Below, one piece after another: positions 57,013 through 64,000 of a stretch of 64,000 bases of DNA; the first letter of the stretch is position 1, and the number at the start of each line of letters is the position of its first letter. The notes under the pieces are model-generated. The model was not told the origin of the DNA, did not search any database, and saw only the letters and a program-made list of their open reading frames with translations. This DNA comes from Clostridium collagenovorans DSM 3089 (GTDB lineage Bacteria > Bacillota > Clostridia > Clostridiales > Clostridiaceae): NCBI RefSeq assembly GCF_900130005.1, contig NZ_FQXP01000007.1, positions 124,001 to 188,000 on the forward strand. Reading direction: 5' to 3'. The position numbers were made by a program, and so were the translations under genes.

Positions 57013-57444
57013 ATGTTGGGTATTATATATGCAATAGTGGCTGGTATAGCCATGAGCCTTCAAGGTGTATTTAACACCAACGTATCTGATAAAATTGGTA
57101 TGTGGCATACTAATGTTATAGTTCAAGCCATTGCTCTTATTTGTTCAGCCATTGCCCTATTCTTCACAAAGGATGGTGGCTTTGCTGGACTTAGAGATGT
57201 TAATAAATTATATTTATTTGGTGGAGTTTTAGGTGCAGTTATTACCTTTACTGTTATGAAGGGTATAGGTAGTCTCGGTGCAACCTTTGCCATTGCTATA
57301 ATTTTAATATCCCAAATTTCTGCCGCAGCTGCCATTGATGCCTTTGGTTTATTTGGTGCTGAAAAGTTGTCTTTTGGTCTTGCCCAAATTGGTGGACTTA
57401 TTTTAATGATTGGCGGAATCGTTCTATTTAAATGGAAATTTTAA
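57013..57444 (+). CDS. DMT-superfamily half transporter, YdcZ/DUF606 type
   Basis: 143 residues, AAAGGAGG upstream. Five helices; YdcZ-type pattern GIAMSLQGVFNTNVSDKIG at the start, and MIGGIVLFKW at the end. Half-size proteins of this family work as dimers. Substrate unknown. Followed by a LysR regulator gene after a terminator. Confidence 0.9.
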   Translation: MLGIIYAIVAGIAMSLQGVFNTNVSDKIGMWHTNVIVQAIALICSAIALFFTKDGGFAGLRDVNKLYLFGGVLGAVITFTVMKGIGSLGATFAIAIILISQISAAAAIDAFGLFGAEKLSFGLAQIGGLILMIGGIVLFKWKF

Positions 57445-57471
57445 CAGTTATTTAACATTAAATTCTATTTT

Positions 57472-57494
57472 AGCCCTTTGGGGCTTCTTTTTTT
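57472..57494 (+). terminator. Intrinsic terminator
   Basis: AGCCC-TTTG-GGGCT then TTCTTTTTTT on the plus strand. Confidence 0.85.
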
Positions 57495-57606
57495 CACATT
57501 TTTTTAATAATTCACATTTATCTATCAGTTTTTTTACTAAATACTATTGAATTTTTCTATAATACATTACATAATATATATTGAATAAAAATTAGGGGGC
57601 TATATT

Positions 57607-58497
57607 ATGGATTTTAAACAAATCGAAGCTTTTATTAGTGTGGCAAAGTTAAAAAGTTTTTCTAAGGCTGCAAACCAGATATTTTTATCTCAACCCACAA
57701 TAAGTTCTCACATTTCTAGTTTAGAAAAAGAACTTAATATTCAACTTTTTGATAGAACATCAAAAGAAGTTAATTTGACACCTGCTGGTGAGTCTTTTTT
57801 CAATTATGCTGTGGACATAATAAATACTCGTAACCATGCAGTTCATTCTATTGCAAACTTTAACAAGAAAATTTGTGGAAAGCTTAATCTTTCTTGCAGT
57901 ACTACGCCTTGTAACACTATTGTTCCTGAACTTTTAAAGAAGTTTTTGGACAAGTATCCTGATGTAACCTTTAACGTTAAGGAGAGGGGCTCTGGTGATA
58001 TTATAAAGAATATATTAGATCTGAAATCTGAAATTGGTATTGTAGGTACTTGTATTGATAACCCCAAAATCACTTACTTTAATATCGTTGAAGATGATTT
58101 AATTGTTATTTCTCATCCTTCTTTAGGATTACCTGCAGATATTTCCATACAAGAACTGTTTAAATACAAGTTCATATTCCGTGAAAAAAACTCTGCAACT
58201 AGAATAACCTTTGAAAATGAGCTTGCAAAAAATGATCTTTCTCTTAATGCTCTTAAGATTCTATGTGAGGTTAATAACATAGATACCTTAATTCAATTTG
58301 TAAGGTCAGGCATGGGTGTATCCGTTATTTCAAGAAAATTATACGAAAATTATGCCTATGATACTAATCTTAAATGTAGCATTATTTCTGATTTAGAAAT
58401 TAAGAGAAGTATCTATTTAGCCCTTAACTCAAAAAGAACGCTGTCACCTACAGCTAAAGCTTTCTTTGAAATGTGTAAAACTGAATTCTCTTTATAA
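57607..58497 (+). CDS. LysR-family transcriptional regulator
   Basis: 296 residues. N-terminal HTH (1-60): FKQIEAFISVAKLKSFSKAA and LSQPTISSHISSLEKEL. C-terminal substrate-binding fold (about 90-295). AGGGGG upstream. Resembles CysB/YeiE-type regulators. Possible target: the half transporter upstream (inference). Confidence 0.94.
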   Translation: MDFKQIEAFISVAKLKSFSKAANQIFLSQPTISSHISSLEKELNIQLFDRTSKEVNLTPAGESFFNYAVDIINTRNHAVHSIANFNKKICGKLNLSCSTTPCNTIVPELLKKFLDKYPDVTFNVKERGSGDIIKNILDLKSEIGIVGTCIDNPKITYFNIVEDDLIVISHPSLGLPADISIQELFKYKFIFREKNSATRITFENELAKNDLSLNALKILCEVNNIDTLIQFVRSGMGVSVISRKLYENYAYDTNLKCSIISDLEIKRSIYLALNSKRTLSPTAKAFFEMCKTEFSL

Positions 58498-58575
58498 TAT
58501 AAATATTTTTATTCAACATTGATTTCTTATTTACATTTAACAGTTTAATCGAAATTATACATATTTTATTATTAG

Positions 58576-58610
58576 ATATACAGCTAGTAACTAAAGTTCT
58601 AGCTGTATAT
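58576..58610 (+). terminator. Hairpin after the LysR gene
   Basis: Perfect 12-bp arms ATATACAGCTAG and CTAGCTGTATAT around an 11-nt loop; the T run is weak (ATTTT about 8 nt later). Confidence 0.6.
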
Positions 58611-58825
58611 CATCAATATTTTACATACTAAACATATATTATTTCAAAACACTATGTAACTAATCATAGAAATGGAGTTGTATCCTATCAATTCTCCAAT
58701 ATAACCTACCTCCAATATTAAAAGTAAACTTATTCAATCTACCCCATATAATATATGGTAGTTTTATTCACACTATATATATTTTACTAATATACTGTAC
58801 TGTATAACAATATTTGGAGGAAGTT

Positions 58826-60097
58826 ATGTTCTCATTTAAGAGCAAGTTAGAGATTCAATTAAAAGAAGCTATTAATTCTAACCTTTATAATCAATTTAGA
58901 GTAATAATACACTGTAAATCCTTATTTACCGAAGTAGTGAAAAGAGTAACCTCCATGAAGTGTACCCTAATACGTAGCTTCCCTGAACTTAATTGTCTTA
59001 GTGTAATTGCATCACCAAGATGTATTGAAAGACTTATTGAATATCCTGAAATTAAATATATTTGTTTTGATAAATACGCCTTTTTATGTGGCACTAATAC
59101 AGAAGCTAAATCTACTCTACCTAATATAAAAGACTTAAAGAAAAGTCTTAATAACTTAGGTAGCATTTATATGGGAGTTCCTAAAGTAACTGGCTTAGAT
59201 GTATGTGTTGGACTTATAGATAGTGGTGTGTTTCCACATGATGATTTAGTTCACCCTCAAAATAGATTAGTTGGCTTTAAAGATTTAGTAAATGATTATA
59301 CTTTCACTTATGATGATTATGGTCATGGTACCTTTATGGCTGGAATCATAGGTGGTAATGGATTTAGTTCTAAAGGAACTGTTAAGGGTGTTGCCCCTAG
59401 ATGCAATATCTACAGTGTTAAGGCATTTAATTCAACAGGTAAAGCTTATATTTCAGACACTCTTTATGCCCTTAAATTTCTTATAGATAACTGTTGTGAA
59501 TTTAACATAAAAGTTATTTGTATGCCTTTTGAAACCTTTGATTATGATCCTTTTATCTTAGGGCTATTTTCAACCTTATTTGAAAAAGCTATAGCTAATC
59601 ATATAACTGTAGTTGTACCTAGTGGAAGTAATCCTAACAACATCCCTTCTATAACTGGTATAGCCTCTTTAGGTAATTGTATAACCGTAAGTGGTGTTGA
59701 TAGATCTAAGGACTTAAGTAAGTATAATTACAGCTCCTATGGCTATAGTAAGAAAGTTAAAAAACCTGACTTATGTCACAGTGCAATTAATATAAATTCT
59801 CTTAGAAGTGTTACTTCTTTTGTTCCTGAAATCAATGGTGTAAAATGTTATCCTCCTCACCTAAAATCTCCTTATACAATGCTTACGGGTTCTTCCTGTG
59901 CCTCAGCATATATAAGTGGTGTATGTGCCTTATTATATGAAAAATATCCTAATGTATATAAAAAGGATATCTTATCACTTGTAAAGCTATGTTGTGATGA
60001 TTTTGATGGTCCTAAGGAGCTAAAAGGTGCAGGTGTAGTTAATATGAATAAGATTTATTGTGTTACAGCCGACGATGATGAAAATACTAATAAATAA
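58826..60097 (+). CDS. Subtilisin-like S8 serine protease, no export signal
   Basis: ATG at 58826 with TTTGGAGG upstream; 423 residues. Prodomain-like N-terminus (about 1-105), then the catalytic triad: Asp in GLIDSGVF, His in YGHGTFMAG, Ser in GSSCASAYISG. The usual GTSMAAPHVAG is here GSSCASAYISG. Without a signal peptide it is probably intracellular or spore-associated, like ISPs and Csp proteases. Monocistronic. Confidence 0.9.
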   Translation: MFSFKSKLEIQLKEAINSNLYNQFRVIIHCKSLFTEVVKRVTSMKCTLIRSFPELNCLSVIASPRCIERLIEYPEIKYICFDKYAFLCGTNTEAKSTLPNIKDLKKSLNNLGSIYMGVPKVTGLDVCVGLIDSGVFPHDDLVHPQNRLVGFKDLVNDYTFTYDDYGHGTFMAGIIGGNGFSSKGTVKGVAPRCNIYSVKAFNSTGKAYISDTLYALKFLIDNCCEFNIKVICMPFETFDYDPFILGLFSTLFEKAIANHITVVVPSGSNPNNIPSITGIASLGNCITVSGVDRSKDLSKYNYSSYGYSKKVKKPDLCHSAININSLRSVTSFVPEINGVKCYPPHLKSPYTMLTGSSCASAYISGVCALLYEKYPNVYKKDILSLVKLCCDDFDGPKELKGAGVVNMNKIYCVTADDDENTNK

Positions 60098-60115
60098 TTG
60101 CTCTAATACAGAAAA

Positions 60116-60160
60116 CCATGTACTCCTAGAAAATACCTAGATATGTACATGGCTTTTATT
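60116..60160. terminator. Bidirectional terminator between convergent genes
   Basis: CCATGTAC (60116-60123) and GTACATGG (60145-60152) with an inner CTAG pair; T-rich on the plus side (TTTTATTTTTTT), and A-rich on the other. Serves the protease gene and the ABC operon. Confidence 0.8.
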
Positions 60161-60163
60161 TTT

Positions 60164-61114
60164 TTAAATTATTCCTTCTTTTATTATCTTAAGATGAACT
60201 TCTTCATTTATAGAGTATATATCTCCATTTAAGTTGGATTCCTTTACATTCAATGTTCCTTTTTCAGTGTTAACTATGTAAGTTATGTATGAACCCATAA
60301 AGACTCTAGAAACAATATTTCCCAGTAAATCTCCATCTTCTTTGCTCATTATTATATGTTCAGGTCTTATAAATATATTTTTACCTTCATCATCTTTTAT
60401 TACATTAGAGTTTCCTATAAAATCTAAAACAAAGTTATTAACTGGACTATTATATATTTCCTCTGGAGTACCTAATTGCTCTAATTTCCCCTTATTCATT
60501 ACGGCTATTTTATCTGCAATACTAAGTGCCTCTTCTTGGTCATGAGTTACAAAAATCATAGTTGTGTTAAACTGCTTTTGTATTGATTTTATCTCTTCCC
60601 TCATTTTAACTCTTAACTTCGCATCTAAGTTACTTAAAGGTTCATCTAAAAGTAAAACCTTTGGCTTTACAATTAAAGCTCTTATAAGTGCAACTCTTTG
60701 TTGTTGTCCACCACTTAGTTCTGCTATTTTCTTATTTTTGTGAGATAATAAATCAACTATTTCTAAGTATTTTTCGCCCTCTTTTATAGCCTCTTTTTTC
60801 TTATATCCCTTAAACTTTAATCCATAAATAACATTTTCTAATACTGTCATATGTGGAAATAGTGCATAAGACTGAAACACAGTTGAAACAGGTCTTTTTT
60901 CAGGTGGTAATGCCATTATGTCTTCACCATCTATAGTTACATTTCCACAATCCTCTTTTAGAAACCCACCTACAAGTTTCAAAGCTGTAGTCTTACCACA
61001 TCCAGAAGGCCCTAAAAGACATAGTATCTCACCTTGATTTATGGATAAAGTCAAATTATCTAAGACTACTTTATCATTAAATTTCTTGCTTAATTTATCT
61101 ATCTGAAGATACAT
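60164..61114 (-). CDS. Ferric/phosphonate-type ABC importer, ATP-binding subunit
   Basis: 316 residues. Walker A GPSGCGKTT, signature ELSGGQQQRVA, Walker B VLLLDEPLSNLD, switch His in VTHDQEEALSIADKI. C-terminal TOBE-like domain (about 235-316). FbpC/PotA/PhnT class. Third gene of SBP, permease, ATPase; start 7 nt after the permease stop. Confidence 0.94.
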   Translation of the reverse strand: MYLQIDKLSKKFNDKVVLDNLTLSINQGEILCLLGPSGCGKTTALKLVGGFLKEDCGNVTIDGEDIMALPPEKRPVSTVFQSYALFPHMTVLENVIYGLKFKGYKKKEAIKEGEKYLEIVDLLSHKNKKIAELSGGQQQRVALIRALIVKPKVLLLDEPLSNLDAKLRVKMREEIKSIQKQFNTTMIFVTHDQEEALSIADKIAVMNKGKLEQLGTPEEIYNSPVNNFVLDFIGNSNVIKDDEGKNIFIRPEHIIMSKEDGDLLGNIVSRVFMGSYITYIVNTEKGTLNVKESNLNGDIYSINEEVHLKIIKEGII

Positions 61115-61121
61115 ATTCTTT

Positions 61122-62783
61122 CTACCTCTTTTCTCTTAAAATCAATTTAGAAACCACAAGATTAACAATTAAAGTTATTAATATTATTATAGTTGCAATT
61201 GCTGCTCCTACACCATAATTTCCTGTCTGTATTGCATCAAACATCTCTAAAGTAGCAACCTTCTGTCCTGGATATACTAAGAAAATTATAGCTCCAACAG
61301 TAGTCATAGTTGCTGTAAAGTTATTTATAAATCCCACTACAAAAGCAGTCTTTAAGTTAGGAATTATAATGTCCTTTATAACGTATATATTCTTTGCCCC
61401 TAAGTCCCTTGCTGCATGTTCTATATCTCCATTTATTTGAGATATAACAGCACTACTCGCCTTTGTTGTCATTGGCATCTGTTTAAATATACAGTTTAAA
61501 ACAACTATAGCTACAGTTCCCGTTAACTCTAAAGGAGGATCATTAAAGGCTAGAATATATCCTATACCAAAGAATATTCCTGGTATTATATAAGGCAATG
61601 TTGATATAAAATCTACTGTTTTCATTCCCTTTATGTTTCTACGCTCAGTGAAATAAGCTATTATCATACCTAGTATACTTCCAAGTACTCCTGTAATTAA
61701 GGAATATACTACACTTCTTACAAAACAATCTGCACTATAATTATTTAGCTTTACATAGTGTTCAGCTGTAAACATAAATTTTCCATAACTATACTTCGAT
61801 ATTGAGGATATGAAAATACTTAAATATTGAAGTAACATAACTACTATATAAAAAATTGTTACACTACTTAATGCCACATTTAAAAATCCCTTTAGCTTAA
61901 ATTCTGCATCAGAAGATGTTATCTTATTATTTCCTGAAAGCTTTAAGTTAAAGTTCTTCATGTACACTCTGTATACTAAAAACGCTACTAAGGATGGTAT
62001 TAAAATTAATACGCTCATAGCTGATGCCATTGGTAAATCTGAACTTGCTATAATTTTCATATAGACCTCAGTAGCTAGTACATCAAAGGAACCACCAATA
62101 ACCATAGGTGTTCCAAAGTCCGATAAAGATCTAATAAATGTAAGTAAGGCACATACAACTATACCTGGAACCATTACAGGTACTAGTACCTTTCTAATAG
62201 CATAACTTGGAGAAGAACCTAAATCCTGTGATGCCATTAATAGATTTTTATCTACACCTTCTATTATTCCAGTTAGAAGTAAACTATTTAAGGACACATT
62301 AGATATAGTTTGCATTATTACTATACCAACCCAGCCATATGGATTTAAAGTTAACTTTAATAAGTGATGTGTTATAAAGCCTCTTCTTCCAAATAGATTT
62401 ATGTATGCTAAAGAAGATACAAATGGTGGTGATATCATAGTTATCATTAAAATTAAAATCAAAATCTTTTTTATCTTACTATTACTAAAGCTAGTATATA
62501 TTGAAATAAAGACTGATAGTATAGTTGAAAATATCGTTGTAAGCACTCCAACAAAAATACTATTGTTTATAATTCTTTTATTATTACTTAACAGATTCTT
62601 ATATGTATCTAAACTCAAGGTTCCGCTTGGTAAGAAACTTTCCTTGATTACTGAAAATATAGGCCATAATATAAATATAAGTATTAAAACTACTACTGTT
62701 ATAAATAAGGCCTTCTCAAAAAAGTTATCAAAAAAGGTATCTAATTTAGATACCTTTTTTTTACATGTATTATTTTGATTCAC
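61122..62783 (-). CDS. ABC importer permease with two fused halves (FbpB/PhnV-like)
   Basis: The start is ambiguous: GTG at 62783 (GGAG 6 nt upstream) is preferred, TTG at 62795 is possible; 553 or 557 residues. Two homologous halves of about six helices each, each with an EAA-type loop (ASQDLGSSPSYAIRKVLVP and AARDLGAKNIYVIKDIIIPN). Fused permeases of this kind serve ferric iron, thiamine, putrescine or 2-aminoethylphosphonate uptake. A terminator hairpin lies inside its first codons (62730-62762). Confidence 0.93.
   Translation of the reverse strand: MNQNNTCKKKVSKLDTFFDNFFEKALFITVVVLILIFILWPIFSVIKESFLPSGTLSLDTYKNLLSNNKRIINNSIFVGVLTTIFSTILSVFISIYTSFSNSKIKKILILILMITMISPPFVSSLAYINLFGRRGFITHHLLKLTLNPYGWVGIVIMQTISNVSLNSLLLTGIIEGVDKNLLMASQDLGSSPSYAIRKVLVPVMVPGIVVCALLTFIRSLSDFGTPMVIGGSFDVLATEVYMKIIASSDLPMASAMSVLILIPSLVAFLVYRVYMKNFNLKLSGNNKITSSDAEFKLKGFLNVALSSVTIFYIVVMLLQYLSIFISSISKYSYGKFMFTAEHYVKLNNYSADCFVRSVVYSLITGVLGSILGMIIAYFTERRNIKGMKTVDFISTLPYIIPGIFFGIGYILAFNDPPLELTGTVAIVVLNCIFKQMPMTTKASSAVISQINGDIEHAARDLGAKNIYVIKDIIIPNLKTAFVVGFINNFTATMTTVGAIIFLVYPGQKVATLEMFDAIQTGNYGVGAAIATIIILITLIVNLVVSKLILREKR
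62730..62762 (-). terminator. Terminator hairpin inside the 5' coding sequence of the permease gene
   Basis: On the minus strand AAAAAAGGTATCT-AAATT-AGATACC-TTTTTT, a perfect palindrome with T run, about 10 codons into the permease frame (KKVSKLDTFF). It sits after the substrate-binding gene, whose stop is at 62770, and should end part of its transcripts. Confidence 0.75.
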
Positions 62784-63825
62784 CTTTTTCTCCAACCATC
62801 TTAGACCATTTAGCTAATACAGCTTCTCTATCCTTACCAAATAGAGATAAATCTTGTTTTAAAAGCTTATCTTTTGATACTGTAAGTTCAACACCCTCAA
62901 GACTTGGCTTTATAAATTTAACTGTATCTTTTCCATCTAATTTTGCAAGCTCTCTTAAGTTTTCATCTTCATATAACCAAGATACAAACTTCTTAGCTGC
63001 AGGTGTGTTACTAGCATTTTTAAATACTGCAACTCCATCTGGCATCCATGGAATACCATCTTCTGGATATATAATGCTTACATTTTTCTCTTCTTTTAAT
63101 TTTTCAACACTATTATCTAAGTAAGTAATACCTATAGCAACTTCACCAGCTGCAGTTTTTTGGTTAGGATCTTTTCCTCTCTTAGAGTAGTAAGGAATAT
63201 TCTTATTTAATTCCTCAAAGTACTTCCAACCAGCTTCTTCACCCTTGTTTTGAAGTAAAGAGTTAACAACTGCATAATTAGTTCCTGAAACTGCTGGATT
63301 AGACATTAAGATTTCATCTTTGTACTTAGGATCTGTTAAGTCATTCCATGACTTAGGAGCTTCTAAGTTCTTTTCTTTTAAAATATCATTGTTAGCAATG
63401 AACCCAACAATAGTTAATCCCTTACTGAACCAGTAGTTTTCTTTATCTTTAAATGGTTCTACAATTTTATCTGAACCTTCAAAGTTACATTGCTCTAATA
63501 AACCCTCTTCCTTAGCTTGCATGAAAGCATCTATACCGCCTCCAAACCAAACATCTCCCATTGGTTTATTACCTTCAGCCTTAGTTCTTGAAAGAACCTC
63601 TCCTGAAGACATTGATAAGAATTCAACCTTTACTCCTGTCTCGTTTGTGAATTTATCAAATAAAGGTTTATACTCTTCTGATGTCGTAACAATTTTTAAA
63701 GTTCCTTCGATTTTTTCTTCTGCCTTTGGAGCTTTTTCATCTACCTTTGGCTTACCACATGCTGTTAAAGAAAAAGCTAGAACTGTTGACATAACAATAC
63801 TTAAAATTTTACTTGTCTTTTTCAT
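62770..63825 (-). CDS. Substrate-binding lipoprotein of the ferric/phosphonate-type ABC importer
   Basis: 351 residues. Lipobox LTAC (Cys about residue 22). SBP_bac_6/AfuA-like: VTTSEEYKPLFDKFTNETGVKVEF, GDVWFGGGIDAFMQAKEEGLLE and later VAVFKNASNTPAAKKF. Binds ferric iron, 2-aminoethylphosphonate or similar at the membrane surface. No Tyr pair can be asserted for iron. First gene of the operon, AGGGGAG upstream. Confidence 0.93.
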   Translation of the reverse strand: MKKTSKILSIVMSTVLAFSLTACGKPKVDEKAPKAEEKIEGTLKIVTTSEEYKPLFDKFTNETGVKVEFLSMSSGEVLSRTKAEGNKPMGDVWFGGGIDAFMQAKEEGLLEQCNFEGSDKIVEPFKDKENYWFSKGLTIVGFIANNDILKEKNLEAPKSWNDLTDPKYKDEILMSNPAVSGTNYAVVNSLLQNKGEEAGWKYFEELNKNIPYYSKRGKDPNQKTAAGEVAIGITYLDNSVEKLKEEKNVSIIYPEDGIPWMPDGVAVFKNASNTPAAKKFVSWLYEDENLRELAKLDGKDTVKFIKPSLEGVELTVSKDKLLKQDLSLFGKDREAVLAKWSKMVGEKGESK

Positions 63826-63866
63826 TTAAATTTTCTCCCCTGTAAATTAATTTTTTAACCTCTGAA

Positions 63867-63935
63867 ATTATAACATATTTTTCTTAATATTTTGAATTTG
63901 TTTTATCTATAGATAATTATTAGTCTATAGATAAA
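63867..63935 (-). promoter_or_regulatory. Promoter region of the ABC operon with a palindromic site
   Basis: -10 TATAAT (63872-63867). Farther upstream a perfect inverted repeat, TTTATCTATAGA (63902-63913) and TCTATAGATAAA (63924-63935), with a 10-nt centre. It lies just upstream of the expected -35, a position suited to an activator. The Fur consensus GATAATGATAATCATTATC is not evident. Confidence 0.55.
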
Positions 63936-64000
63936 ATAAATACTTATGAAAACTTATTCAATTTATCTTATAAAATAACTTTTAATTTCATTATAATTGT

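Overview
The window is a low-GC Firmicutes chromosome segment. It has AT-rich intergenic DNA, strong AGGAGG-type ribosome binding sites, two T-box leaders, intrinsic terminators after most transcription units, and many genes of clostridial type. The protein set (BrnQ behind an Ile T-box, AsnRS behind an Asn T-box, MurA, a YycJ-type hydrolase, RlmH, a PadR-HAAS-DUF4097 operon, BceAB-like exporters and a sortase-anchored LRR protein) suggests a Clostridium, most likely C. perfringens or a close relative. That species call is inference from family resemblance; no search was run. Nearly everything from 1 to 41 kb and from 48 to 52 kb is on the minus strand. No rRNA, tRNA, CRISPR array or intact insertion sequence was seen.

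Region by region: 0-4 kb, a sortase-anchored leucine-rich-repeat surface protein and a membrane protein with three Asp-box repeats. 4-8.7 kb, an uncharacterised operon of three membrane permeases, one ABC ATPase and two single-pass extracytoplasmic proteins. 9.4-11.1 kb, brnQ with its T-box. 11.1-17.6 kb, an operon of two fused ATPase-FtsX exporters, a response regulator and a histidine kinase. 17.7-22.1 kb, an RclA-like flavin disulfide oxidoreductase and an amino-acid ABC importer with a fused binding protein and permease; both promoters carry the same repeated upstream motif. 22.4-28.3 kb, a CPA1-type antiporter, a TetR-controlled MFS exporter next to the 3' remnant of a pentapeptide-repeat gene, and a FAD/Rieske oxidoreductase. 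28.5-32 kb, a group II intron RT remnant, a small zinc-ribbon protein, an AraC/GyrI-like regulator, and a membrane glycosyltransferase gene broken by an in-frame TGA. 32-41.2 kb, PadR-HAAS-DUF4097, BceAB-like exporter genes, a DUF6440-like pair, a double-GNAT protein and motAB. 41.6-44.2 kb, a TIGR03987-like membrane protein and a PTS EIIC-EAL fusion. 44.2-47.4 kb, an accessory patch with a methyltransferase and an aminoglycoside 6-adenylyltransferase gene broken by an in-frame TAA. 47.3-48.3 kb, an ECF sigma/anti-sigma pair. 48.4-55.6 kb, housekeeping genes (rlmH, a SEC-C protein, a GerMN lipoprotein, the YycJ-type hydrolase, murA, asnS). 55.7-64 kb, a dUTPase, a YdcZ-type half transporter with a LysR regulator, an intracellular-type subtilisin, and a ferric/phosphonate-type ABC importer whose permease reading frame contains a terminator hairpin near its start.

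The strongest leads are the shared promoter-proximal motif linking the oxidoreductase and the amino-acid importer, the intragenic terminator after the substrate-binding protein gene at 62.7 kb, the three-permease ABC operon, the EIIC-EAL fusion, two single-base nonsense lesions in otherwise intact genes, and a small family of related hairpin elements that share a flanking sequence.
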